DNA from: Saussurea involucrata
Taxonomy: Eukaryota > Streptophyta > Magnoliopsida > Asterales > Asteraceae
Reading direction: 5' to 3'
NCBI GenBank assembly: GCA_033807775.1
Contig: JAWVWS010001044.1
Span: 1-64,000, forward strand
Length of the DNA: 64,000 nucleotides
In this document: piece after piece, positions 45,001-58,400 of the stretch
Layout: each line of letters starts with the position of its first letter
Numbering within the stretch: the stretch's first letter is position 1
Made by a program: the position numbers and the translations under genes
The notes under the pieces: generated by a model
Told to the model about the DNA's origin: nothing
The model's database searches: none
Seen by the model: only the letters and a program-made list of their open reading frames with translations

Positions 45001-47782
45001 GAACAACTTTCTAGTTTACAACGAGATCTAATTGCGACTTTAAGGGGCTCGAAATAATGTATTTCCAAAACTGGTCATGTTAAAACGGGTTTTGCGCACT
45101 GTTTTTGTAAAATTCATATAAAATTGGTCATTGATCCAAAAAATATGCATTTTAGACGATTAGATTCCTAAGAAATAGTAGTACGTTTTTAAATTTAGAT
45201 GTCAAATCTTAATTTGTTCTCTAAGTATGGGTAAATCGTCAAAACGCTTGTAGGACGGAAGCTGTAAATTTTCAAAGTTGTTTTCTACTAAAAACTAGGG
45301 GTGAGCATCGGTCGGGTCGGGTCGGGCCGAAAAACCCCCATCCCGATCGGGTTTTGGGTGGACAAAACAGGCCCCGAAACCCTTCCTAAGTAAAGTTCGA
45401 GTTTCGGACTTTGGGTCTAATCGGTTTTCGGGTTCATCGGGTTTCGGACTTAGATCTAAGCATAAAGTTCTGTTTGTTGAAAAATCCGTATAAAATCACT
45501 CACTCATTGGTCTGATTGAGGTGTATAATATATCGATGGAAAGCTCTCTGTGTCTAGAACAACTTTCTAGTTTACAACGAGATCTAATTGCGACTTTAAG
45601 GGGCTCGAAATACTGTATTTCCAAAACTGGTCATGTTAAAACGGGTTTTGCGCACTGTTTTTGTAAAATTCATATAAAATTGGTCATTGATCCAAAAAAT
45701 ATGCACTTTAGACGATTAGATTCCTAAGAAATAGTAGTACGTTTTTAATTTAGATGTCAAATCTTAATTTGTTCTCTAAGTATGGGTAAATCGTTAAAAC
45801 GCTTGTAGGACGGAAGCTGTAACTTTTCAAAGTTGTTTTCTACTAAAAACTAGGGGTGAGCATCGGTCGGGTCGGGTCGGGCCGAAAAACCCCCATCCCG
45901 ATCGGGTTTTGGGTGGACAAAACAGGCCCCGAAACCCTTCCTAAGTAAAGTTCGAGTTTCGGACTTTGGGTCTAATCGGTTTTCGGGTTCATCGGGTCGG
46001 GTTCATCGGGTTTCGGACTTAGATCTAAGCATAAAGTTCTGTTTGTTGAAAAATCCGTATAAAATCACTCACTCATTGGTCTGATTGAGGTGTATAATAT
46101 ATCGATGGAAAGCTCTCTGTGTCTAGAACAACTTTCTAGTTTACAACGAGATCTAATTGCGACTTTAAGGGGCTCGAAATAATGTATTTCCAAAACTGGT
46201 CATGTTAAAACGGGTTTTGCACACTGTTTTTGTAAAATTCATATAAAATTGGTCAATGATCCAAAAAATATGCATTTTAGACGATTAGATTCCTAAGAAA
46301 TAGTAGTACGTTTTTAATTTAGATTTCAAATCTTAATTTGTTCTCTAAGTATGGGTAAATCGTCAAAACGCTTGTAGGACGGAAGCTGTAACTTTTCAAA
46401 GTTGTTTTCTACTAAAAACTAGGGGTGAGCATCGGTCGGGTCGGGTCGGGCCGAAAAACCCCCATCCCGGTCGGGTTTTGGGTGGACAAAACAGGCACCA
46501 AAACCCTTCCTAAGTAAAGTTCGAGTTTCGGACTTTGGGTCTAATCGGTTTTCGGGTTCATCGGGTCGGGTTCATCGGGTTTCGGACTTAGATCTAAGCA
46601 TAAAGTTCTGTTTGTTGAAAAATCCGTATAAAATCACTCACTCATTGGTCTGATTGAGGTGTATAATATATCGATGGAAAGCTCTCTGTGTCTAGAACAA
46701 CTTTCTAGTTTACAACGAGATCTAATTGCGACTTTAAGGGGCTCGAAATAATGTATTTCCAAAACTGGTCATGTTAAAACGGGTTTTGCACACTGTTTTT
46801 GTAAAATTCATATAAAATTGGTCAATGATCCAAAAAATATGCATTTTAGACGATTAGATTCCTAAGAAATAGTAGTACGTTTTTAATTTAGATTTCAAAT
46901 CTTAATTGGTTCTCTAAGTATGGGTAAATCGTCAAAACGCTTGTAGGACGGAAGCTGTAACTTTTCAAAGTTGTTTTCTACTAAAAACTAGGGGTGAGCA
47001 TCGGTCGGGTCGGGTCGGGCCGAAAAACCCCCATCCCGATCGGGTTTTGGGTGGACAAAACAGGCACCAAAACCCTTCCTAAGTAAAGTTCGAGTTTCGG
47101 ACTTTGGGTCTAATCGGTTTTCGGTTTCATCGGGTCGGGTTCATCGGGTTTCGGACTTAGATCTAAGCATAAAGTTCTGTTTGTTGAAAAATCCGTATAA
47201 AATCACTCACTCATTGGTCTGATTGAGGTGTATAATATATCGATAGAAATCTCTCTGTGTCTAGAACAACTTTCTAGTTTACAACGAGATCTAATTGCGA
47301 CTTTAAGGGGCTTGAAATAATGTATTTCCAAAACTGGTCATGTTAAAACGGGTTTTGCGCACTGTTTTTGTAAAATTCATATAAAATTGGTCATTGATCC
47401 AAAAAATATGCAATTTAGACGATTAGATTCCTAAGAAATAGTAGTACGTTTTTAATTTAGATGTCAAATCTTAATTTGTTCTCTAAGTATGGGTAAATCG
47501 TCAAAACGCTTGTAGGACGGAAGCTGTAACTTTTCAAAGTTGTTTTCTACTAAAAACTAGGGGTGAGCATCGGTCGGGTCGGGTCGGGCCGAAAAACCCC
47601 CATCCCGATCGGGTTTTGGGTGGACAAAACAGGCCCCGAAACCCTTCCTAAGTAAAGTTCGAGTTTCGGACTTTGGGTCTAATCGGTTTTCGGGTTCATC
47701 GGGTTTCGGACTTAGATCTAAGCATAAAGTTCTGTTTGTTGAAAAATCCGTATAAAATCACTCACTCATTGGTCTGATTGAG

Positions 47783-50700
47783 GTGTATAATATATCGATG
47801 GAAAGCTCTCTGTGTCTAGAACAACTTTCTAGTTTACAACGAAATCTAATTGCGACTTTAAGGGGCTCGAAATACTGTATTTCCAAAACTGGTCATGTTA
47901 AAACGGGTTTTGCGCACTGTTTTTGTAAAATTCATATAAAATTGGCCATTGATCCAAAAAATATGCACTTTAGACGATTAGATTCCTAAGAAATAGTAGT
48001 ACGTTTTTAATTTAGATGTCAAATCTTAATTTGTTCTCTAAGTATGGGTAAATCGTCAAAACGCTTGTAGGACGGAAGCTGTAACTTTTCAAAGTTGTTT
48101 TCTACTAAAAACTAGGGGTGAGCATCGGTCGGGTCGGGTCGGGCCGAAAAACCCCCATCCCGATCGGGTTTTGGGTGGACAAAACAGGCCCCGAAACCCT
48201 TCCTAAGTAAAGTTCGAGTTTCGGACTTTGGGTCTAATCGGTTTTCGGGTTCATCGGGTCGGGTTCATCGGGTTTCGGACTTAGATCTAAGCATAAAGTT
48301 GTGTTTGTTGAAAAATCCGTATAAAATCACTCACTCTTTAGTCTGATTGAGGTGTATAATATATCGATGGAAAGCTCTCTGTGTCTAGAACAACTTTCTA
48401 GTTTACAACGAGATCTAATTGCGACTTTAAGGGGCTCGAAATAATGTATTTCCAAAACTGGTCATGTTAAAACGGGTTTTGCGCACTGTTTTTGTAAAAT
48501 TCATATAAAATTGGTCATTGATCCAAAAAATATGCATTTTAGACGATTAGATTCCTAAGAAATAGTAGTACGTTTTTAATTTAGATTTCAAATCTTAATT
48601 TGTTCTCTAAGTATGGGTAAATCGTCAAAACGCTTGTAGGACGGAAGCTGTAACTTTTCAAAGTTGTTTTCTACTAAAAACTAGGGGTGAGCATCGGTCG
48701 GGTCGGGTCGGGCCGAAAAACCCCCATCCCGATCGGGTTTTGGGTGGACAAAACAGGCACCAAAACCCTTCCTAAGTAAAGTTCGAGTTTCGGACTTTGG
48801 GTCTAATCGGTTTTCGGGTTCATCGGGTCGGGTTCATCGGGTTTCGGACTTAGATCTAAGCATAAAGTTCTGTTTGTTGAAAAATCCGTATAAAATCACT
48901 CACTCATTGGTCTGATTGAGGTGTATAATATATCGATAGAAATCTCTCTGTGTCTAGAACAACTTTCTAGTTTACAACGAGATCTAATTGCGACTTTAAG
49001 GGGCTTGAAATAATGTATTTCCAAAACTGGTCATGTTAAAACGGGTTTTGCGCACTGTTTTTGTAAAATTCATATAAAATTGGTCTTTGATCCAAAAAAT
49101 ATGCAATTTAGACGATTAGATTCCTAAGAAATAGTAGTACGTTTTTAATTTAGATGTCAAATCTTAATTTGTTCTCTAAGTATGGGTAAATCGTCAAAAC
49201 GCTTGTAGGACGGAAGCTGTAACTTTTCAAAGTTGTTTTCTACTAAAAACTAGGGGTGAGCATCGGTCGGGTCGGGTCGGGCCGAAAAACCCCCATCCCG
49301 ATCGGGTTTTGGGTGGACAAAACAAGCCCCGAAACCCTTCCTAAGTAAAGTTCGAGTTTCGGACTTTGGGTCTAATCGGTTTTCGGGTTCATCGGGTTTT
49401 GGACTTAGATCTAAGCATAAAGTTCTGTTTGTTGAAAAATCCGTATAAAATCACTCACTCATTGGTCTGATTGAGGTGTATAATATATCGATGGAAAGCT
49501 CTCTGTGTCTAGAACAACTTTCTAGTTTACAACGAGATCTAATTGCGACTTTAAGGGGCTCGAAATAATGTATTTCCAAAACTGGTCATGTTAAAACGGG
49601 TTTTGCACACTGTTTTTGTAAAATTCATATAAAATTGGTCAATGATCCAAAAAATATGCATTTTAGACGATTAGATTCCTAAGAAATAGTAGTACGTTTT
49701 TAATTTAGATTTCAAATCTTAATTGGTTCTCTAAGTATGGGTAAATCGTCAAAACGCTTGTAGGACGGAAGCTGTAACTTTTCAAAGTTGTTTTCTACTA
49801 AAAACTAGGGGTGAGCATCGGTCGGGTCGGGTCGGGCCGAAAAACCCCCATCCCGATCGGGTTTTGGGTGGACAAAACAGGCACCAAAACCCTTCCTAAG
49901 TAAAGTTCGAGTTTCGGACTTTGGGTCTAATCGGTTTTCGGTTTCATCGGGTCGGGTTCATCGGGTTTCGGACTTAGATCTAAGCATAAAGTTCTGTTTG
50001 TTGAAAAATCCGTATAAAATCACTCACTCATTGGTCTGATTGAGGTGTATAATATATCGATAGAAATCTCTCTGTGTCTAGAACAACTTTCTAGTTTACA
50101 ACGAGATCTAATTGCGACTTTAAGGGGCTTGAAATAATGTATTTCCAAAACTGGTCATGTTAAAACGGGTTTTGCGCACTGTTTTTGTAAAATTCATATA
50201 AAATTGGTCATTGATCCAAAAAATATGCAATTTAGACGATTAGATTCCTAAGAAATAGTAGTACGTTTTTAATTTAGATGTCAAATCTTAATTTGTTCTC
50301 TAAGTATGGGTAAATCGTCAAAACGCTTGTAGGACGGAAGCTGTAACTTTTCAAAGTTGTTTTCTACTAAAAACTAGGGGTGAGCATCGGTCGGGTCGGG
50401 TCGGGCCGAAAAACCCCCATCCCGATCGGGTTTTGGGTGGACAAAACAGGCCCCGAAACCCTTCCTAAGTAAAGTTCGAGTTTCGGACTTTGGGTCTAAT
50501 CGGTTTTCGGGTTCATCGGGTTTCGGACTTAGATCTAAGCATAAAGTTCTGTTTGTTGAAAAATCCGTATAAAATCACTCACTCATTGGTCTGATTGAGG
50601 TGTATAATATATCGATGGAAAGCTCTCTGTGTCTAGAACAACTTTCTAGTTTACAACGAAATCTAATTGCGACTTTAAGGGGCTCGAAATACTGTATTTC

Positions 50701-52499
50701 CAAAACTGGTCATGTTAAAACGGGTTTTGCGCACTGTTTTTGTAAAATTCATATAAAATTGGTCATTGATCCAAAAAATATGCACTTTAGACGATTAGAT
50801 TCCTAAGAAATAGTAGTACGTTTTTAATTTAGATGTCAAATCTTAATTTGTTCTCTAAGTATGGGTAAATCGTCAAAACGCTTGTAGGACGGAAGCTGTA
50901 ACTTTTCAAAGTTGTTTTCTACTAAAAACTAGGGGTGAGCATCGGTCGGGTCGGGTCGGGCCGAAAAACCCCCATCCCGGTCGGGTTTTGGGTGGACAAA
51001 ACAGGCCCCGAAACCCTTCCTAAGTAAAGTTCGAGTTTCGGACTTTGGGTCTAATCGGTTTTCGGGTTCATCGGGTCGGGTTCATCGGGTTTCGGACTTA
51101 GATCTAAGCATAAAGTTGTGTTTGTTGAAAAATCCGTATAAAATCACTCACTCATTAGTCTGATTGAGGTGTATAATATATCGATGGAAAGCTCTCTGTG
51201 TCTAGAACAACTTTCTAGTTTACAACGAGATCTAATTGCGACTTTAAGGGGCTCGAAATAATGTATTTCCAAAACTGGTCATGTTAAAACTGGTTTTGCG
51301 CACTGTTTTTGTAAAATTCATATAAAATTGGTCATTGATCCAAAAAATATGCATTTTAGACGATTAGATTCCTAAGAAATAGTAGTACGTTTTTAATTTA
51401 GATTTCAAATCTTAATTTGTTCTCTAAGTATGGGTAAATCGTCAAAACGCTTGTAGGACGGAAGCTGTAACTTTTCAAAGTTGTTTTCTACTAAAAACTA
51501 GGGGTGAGCATCGGTCGGGTCGGGTCGGGCCGAAAAACCCCCATCCCGATCGGGTTTTGGGTGGACAAAACAGGCACCAAAACCCTTCCTAAGTAAAGTT
51601 CGAGTTTCGGACTTTGGGTCTAATCGGTTTTCGGGTTCATCGGGTCGGGTTCATCGGGTTTCGGACTTAGATCTAAGCATAAAGTTCTGTTTGTTGAAAA
51701 ATCCGTATAAAATCACTCACTCATTGGTCTGATTGAGGTGTATAATATATCGATAGAAATCTCTCTGTGTCTAGAACAACTTTCTAGTTTACAACGAGAT
51801 CTAATTGCGACTTTAAGGGGCTTGAAATAATGTATTTCCAAAACTGGTCATGTTAAAACGGGTTTTGCGCACTGTTTTTGTAAAATTCATATAAAATTGG
51901 TCTTTGATCCAAAAAATATGCAATTTAGACGATTAGATTCCTAAGAAATAGTAGTACGTTTTTAATTTAGATGTCAAATCTTAATTTGTTCTCTAAGTAT
52001 GGGTAAATCGTCAAAACGCTTGTAGGACGGAAGCTGTAACTTTTCAAAGTTGTTTTCTACTAAAAACTAGGGGTGAGCATCGGTCGGGTCGGGTCGGGCC
52101 GAAAAACCCCCATCCCGATCGGGTTTTGGGTGGACAAAACAAGCCCCGAAACCCTTCCTAAGTAAAGTTCGAGTTTCGGACTTTGGGTCTAATCGGTTTT
52201 CGGGTTCATCGGGTTTTGGACTTAGATCTAAGCATAAAGTTCTGTTTGTTGAAAAATCCGTATAAAATCACTCACTCATTGGTCTGATTGAGGTGTATAA
52301 TATATCGATGGAAAGCTCTCTGTGTCTAGAACAACTTTCTAGTTTACAACGAGATCTAATTGCGACTTTAAGGGGCTCGAAATACTGTATTTCCAAAACT
52401 GGTCATGTTAAAACGGGTTTTGCGCACTGTTTTTGTAAAATTCATATAAAATTGGTCATTGATCCAAAAAATATGCACTTTAGACGATTAGATTCCTAA
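47783..52499 (+). repeat. Five-monomer higher-order unit (2,817 bp) and partial second copy
   Basis: The variant CGAAATACTGTATTTCC is in monomers whose short frames begin at 47783 and 50600. GGTCTTTGATCC is at 49082 and 51899, and AACAAGCCCCG at 49320 and 52137; all have the same 2,817-bp offset. A related monomer follows 1,693 bp later at 52293, and earlier ones are at 45521 and 31909. Confidence 0.75.
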
Positions 52500-55400
52500 G
52501 AAATAGTAGTACGTTTTTAATTTAGATGTCAAATCTTAATTTGTTCTCTAAGTATGGGTAAATCGTCAAAACGCTTGTAGGACGGAAGCTGTAACTTTTC
52601 AAAGTTGTTTTCTACTAAAAACTAGGGGTGAGCATCGGTCGGGTCGGGCCGTAAACCCCCCATCCCGATCGGGTTTTGGGTGGACAAAACAGGCCCCGAA
52701 ACCCTTCCTAAGTAAAGTTCGAGTTTCGGACTTTGGGTCTAATCGGTTTTTGGGTTCATCGGGTCGGGTTCATAGGGTTTCGGACTTAGATCTAAGCATA
52801 AAGTTCTGTTTGTTGAAAAATCCATATAAAATCACTCACTCATTGGTCTGATTGAGGTGTATAATATATCGATGGAAAGCTCTCTGTATCTAGAACAACT
52901 TTCTAGTTTACAACGAGATCTAATTGCGACTTTAAGGGGCTCGAAATAATGTATTTCCAAAACTGGTCATGTTAAAACGGGTTGTGCGCACTGTTTTTGT
53001 AAAATTCATATAAAATTGGTCATTGATCCAAAAAATATGCATTTTAGACGATTAGATTCCTAAGAAATAGTAGTACGTTTTTAATTTAGATGTCAAATCT
53101 TAATTTGTTCTCTAAGTATGGGTAAATCGTCAAAACGCTTGTAGGACGGAAGCTGTAACTTTTCAAAGTTGTTTTCTACTAAAAACTAGGGGTGAGCATC
53201 GGTCGGGTCGGGTCGGGACGAAAAACCCCCATCCCGATCGGGTTTTGGGTGGACAAAACAGGCCCCGAAACCCTTCCTAAGTAAAGTTCGAGTTTCGGAC
53301 TTTGGGTCTAATCGGTTTTCGGGTTCATCGGGTCGGGTTCAACGGGTTTCGGACTTAGATCTAAGCATAAAGTTGTGTTTGTTGAAAAATCCGTATAAAA
53401 TCACTGACTCATTAGTCTGATTGAGGTGTATAATATATCGATGGAAAGCTCTCTGTGTCTAGAACAACTTTCTAGTTTACAACGAGATCTAATTGCGACT
53501 TTAAGGGGCTCGAAATAATGTATTTCCAAAACTGGTCATGTTAAAACGGGTTTTGCGCACTGTTTTTGTAAAATTCATATAAAATTGGTCATTGATCCAA
53601 AAAATATGCATTTTAGACGATTAGATTCCTAAGAAATAGTAGTACGTTTTTAATTTAGATGTCAAATCTTAATTTGTTCTCTAAGTATGGGTAAATCGTC
53701 AAAACGCTTGTAAGACGGAAGCTGTAACTTTTCAAAGTTGTTTTCTACTAAAAACTAGGGGTGAGCATCGGTCGGGTCGGGTCGGGCCGAAAAACCCCCA
53801 TCCCGATCGGGTTTTGGGTGGACAAAACAGGCCCCGAAACCCTTCCTAAGTAAAGTTCGAGTTTCGGACTTTGGGTCTAATCGGTTTTCGGGTTCATCGG
53901 GTCGGGTTCATCGGGTTTCAGACTTAGAGCTAAGCATAAAGTTCTGTTTGTTGAAAAATCCGTATAAAATCACTCACTCATTGTTCTGATTGAGGTGTAT
54001 AATATATCGATGGAAAGCTCTCTGTGTCTAGAACAACTTTCTAGTTTACAACGAGATCTAATTGCGACTTTAAGGGGCTCAAAATAATGTATTTCCAAAA
54101 CTGGTCATGTTAAAACGGGTTTTGCGCACTGTTTTTGTAAAATTCATATAAAATTGGTCATTGATCCAAAAAATATGCATTTTAGACAATTAGATTCCTA
54201 AGAAATAGTAGTACGTTTTTAATTTAGATGTTAAATCTTAATTTGTTCTCTAAGTATGGGTAAATCGTCAAAACGCTTGTAGGACGGAAGCTGTAACTTT
54301 TCAAAGTTGTTTTCTACTAAAAACTAGGGGTGAGCATCGGTCGGGTCGGGTCGGGCCGAAAAACCCCCATCCCGATCGGGTTTTGGGTGGACAAAACAGG
54401 CCCCGAAACCCTTCCTAAGTAAAGTTCGAGTTTCGGACTTTGGGTCTAATCGGTTTTCGGGTTCATCGGGTCGGGTTCATCGGGTTTTGGACTTAGATCT
54501 AAGCATAAAGTTCTGTTTGTTGAAAAATCCATATAAAATCACTCACTCATTGGTCTGATTGAGGTGTATAATATATCGATGGAAAGCTCTCTGTGTCTAG
54601 AACAACTTTCTAGTTTACAACGAGATCTAATTGCGACTTTAAGGGGCTCGAAATAATGTATTTCCAAAACTTGTCATGTTAAAACGGGTTTTGCGCACTG
54701 TTTTTGTAAAATTCATATAAAATTGGTCATTGATCCAAAAAATATGCATTTTTGACGATTAGATTCCTAAGAAATAGTAGTACGTTTTTAATTTAGATGT
54801 CAAATCTTAATTTGTTCTCTAAGTATGGGTAAATCGTCAAAACGCTTGTAGGACGGAAGTTGTAACTTTTCAAAGTTGTTTTCTACTAAAAACTAGGGGT
54901 GAGCATCGGTCGGGTCGGGTCGGGCCAAAAAACCCCCCATCCCGATCGGGTTTTGGGTGGACAAAACAGGCCCCGAAACCCTTCCTAAGTAAAGTTCGAG
55001 TTTCGGACTTTGGGTTTAATCGGTTTTCGGGTTCATCGGGTCGGGTTTATCGGGTCGGGTTCATCGGGTTTCGGACTTAGATCTAAGCATAAAGTTGTGT
55101 TTGTTGAAAAATCCGTATAAAATCACTCACTCATTGGTCTGATTGAGGTGTATAATATATCGATGGAAAGCTCTCTGTGTCTAGAACAACTTTCTAGTTT
55201 ACAACGAGATCTAATTGCGACTTTAAGGGGCTCGAAATAATGTATTTCCAAAACTGGTCATGTTAAAACGGGTTTTGCGCACTGTTTTTGTAAAATTCAT
55301 ATAAAATTGGTCATTGATCCAAAAAATATGCATTTTAGACGATTAGATTCCTAAGAAATAGTAGTACGTTTTTAATTTAGATGTCAAATCTTAATTTGTT

Positions 55401-58400
55401 CTCTAAGTATGGGTAAATCGTCAAAACGCTTGTACGACGGAAGCTGTAACTTTTCAAAGTTGTTTTCTACTAAAAACTAGGGGTGAGCATCGGTCGGGTC
55501 GGGTCGGGCCGAAAAACCCCCATCCCGATCGTGTTTTGGGTGGACAAAACAGGCCCCGAAACCCTTCCTAAGTAAAGTTCGAGTTTCGGACTTTGGGTTT
55601 AATCGGTTTTCGGGTTCATCGGGTCGGGTTTATCGGGTCGGGTTCATCGGGTTTCGGACTTAGATCTAAGCATAAAGTTCTGTTTGTTGAAAAATCCGTA
55701 TAAAATCACTCACTCATTGGTCAGATTGAGGTGTATAATATATCGATGGAAAGCTCTCTGTGTCTAGAACAACTTTCTAGTTTACAACGAGATCTAATTG
55801 CGACTTTAAGGGGCTCGAAATAATGTATTTCCAAAACTGGTCATGTTAAAACGGGTTTTGCGCACTGTTTTTGTAAAATTCATATAAAATTGGTGATTGA
55901 TCCAAAAAATATGCATTTTAGACGATTAGATTCCTAAGAAATAGTAGTACGTTTTTAATTTAGATGTCAAATCTTAATTTGTTCTCTAAGTATGGGTAAA
56001 TCGTCAAAACGCTTGTACGACGGAAGCTGTAACTTTTCAAAGTTGTTTTCTACTAAAAACTAGGGGTGAGCATCGGTCGGGTCGGGTCGGGCCGAAAAAC
56101 CCCCATCCCGATCGTGTTTTGGGTGGACAAAACAGGCCCCGAAACCCTTCCTAAGTAAAGTTCGAGTTTCGGACTTTGGGTCTAATCGGTTTTCGGGTTC
56201 ATCGGGTCGGGTTCATCGGGTTTCGGACTTAGATCTAAGCATAAAGTTGTGTTTGTTGAAAAATCCGTATAAAATCACTCACTCATTAGTCTGATTGAGG
56301 TGTATAATATATCGATGGAAAGCTCTCTGTGTCTAGAACAATTTCTAGTTTACAACGAGATCTAATTGCGACTTTAAGGGGCTCGAAATAATGTATTTCC
56401 AAAACTGGTCATGTTAAAACGGGTTTTGCGCACTGTTTTTGTAAAATTCATATAAAATTGGTCATTGATCCAAAAAATATGCATTTTAGACGATTAGATT
56501 CCTAAGAAATAGTAGTACGTTTTTAATTTAGATGTGAAATCTTAATTTGTTCTCTAAGTATGGGTAAATCGTCAAAACGCTTGTAGGACGGAAGTTGTAA
56601 CTTTTCAAAGTTGTTTTCTACTAAAAACTAGGGGTGAGCATCGGTCGGGTCGGGTCGGGCCGAAAAACCCCCATCCCGATCGGGTTTTGGGTGGACAAAA
56701 CAGGCCCCGAAACCCTTCCTAAGTAAAGTTCGAGTTTCGGACTTTGGGTCTAATCGGTTTTCGGGTTCATCGGGTCGGGTTCATCGGGTTTCGGACTTAG
56801 ATCTAAGCATAAAGTTCTGTTTGTTGAAAAATCCATATAAAATCACTCACTCATTGGTCTGATTGAGGTGTATAATATATCGATGGAAAGCTCTCTGTGT
56901 CTAGAACAACTTTCTAGTTTACAACGAGATCTAATTGCGACTTTAAGGGGCTCGAAATAATGTATTTCCAAAACTGGTCATGTTAAAACGGGTTTTGCGC
57001 ACTGTTTTTGTAAAATTCATATAAAATTGGTCATTGATCCAAAAAATATGCATTTTAGACGATTAGATTCCTAAGAAATAGTAGTACTTTTTTAATTTAG
57101 ATGTCAAATCTTAATTTGTTCTCTAAGTATGGGTAAATCGTCAAAACGCTTGTAGGACGGAAGCTGTAACTTTTCAAAGTTGTTTTCTACTAAAAACTAG
57201 GGGTGAGCATCAGTCGGGTCGGGTCGGGCCGAAAAACCCCCATCCCGATCGGGTTTTGGGTGGACAAAACAGGCCCCGAAACCCTTCCTAAGTAAAGTTC
57301 GAGTTTCGGACTTTGGGTCTAATTGGTTTTCGGGTTCATCGGGTTTCGGACTTAGATCTAAGCATAAAGTTCTGTTTGTTGAAAAATCCGTATAAAATCA
57401 CTCACTCATTGGTCTGATTGAGGTGTATAATATATCGATAGAAAGCTCTATGTGTCTAGAACAACTTTCTAGTTTACAACGAGATCTAATTGCGACTTTA
57501 AGGGGCTTGAAATAATGTATTTCCAAAACTGGTCATGTTAAAACGGGTTTTGCGCACTGTTTTTGTAAAATTCATATAAAATTGGTCATTGATCCAAAAA
57601 ATATGCAATTTAGACGATTAGATTCCTAAGAAATAGTAGTACGTTTTTAATTTAGATGTCAAATCTTAATTTGTTCTCTAAGTATGGGTAAATCGTCAAA
57701 ACGCTTGTAGGACGGAAGCTGTAACTTTTCAAAGTTGTTTTCTACTAAAAACTAGGGGTGAGCATCGGTCGGGTCGGGTCGGGCCGAAAAACCCCCATCC
57801 CGATCGGGTTTTGGGTGGACAAAACAGGCCCCGAAACCCTTCCTAAGTAAAGTTCGAGTTTCGGACTTTGGGTCTAATCGGTTTTCGGGTTCATCGGGTC
57901 GGGTTCATCGGGTTTTGGACTTAGATCTAAGCATAAAGTTCTGTTTGTTGAAAAATCCGTATAAAATCACTCACTCATTGGTCTGATTGAGGTGTATAAT
58001 ATATCGATGGAAAGCTCTTTGTGTCTAGAACAACTTTCTAGTTTACAACGAGATCTAATTGCGACTTTAAGGGGCTCGAAATAATGTATTTCCAAAACTG
58101 GTCATGTTAAAACGGGTTTTGCGCACTGTTTTTGTAAAATTCATATAAAATTGGTCATTGATCCAAAAAATATGCATTTTTGACGATTAGATTCCTAAGA
58201 AATAGTAGTACGTTTTTAATTTAGATGTCAAATCTTAATTTGTTCTCTAAGTATGGGTAAATCGTCAAAACGCTTGTAGGACGGAAGTTGTAACTTTTCA
58301 AAGTTGTTTTCTACTAAAAACTAGGGGTGAGCATCGGTCGGGTCGGGTCGGGCCAAAAAACCCCCCATCCCGATCGGGTTTTGGGTGGACAAAACAGGCC

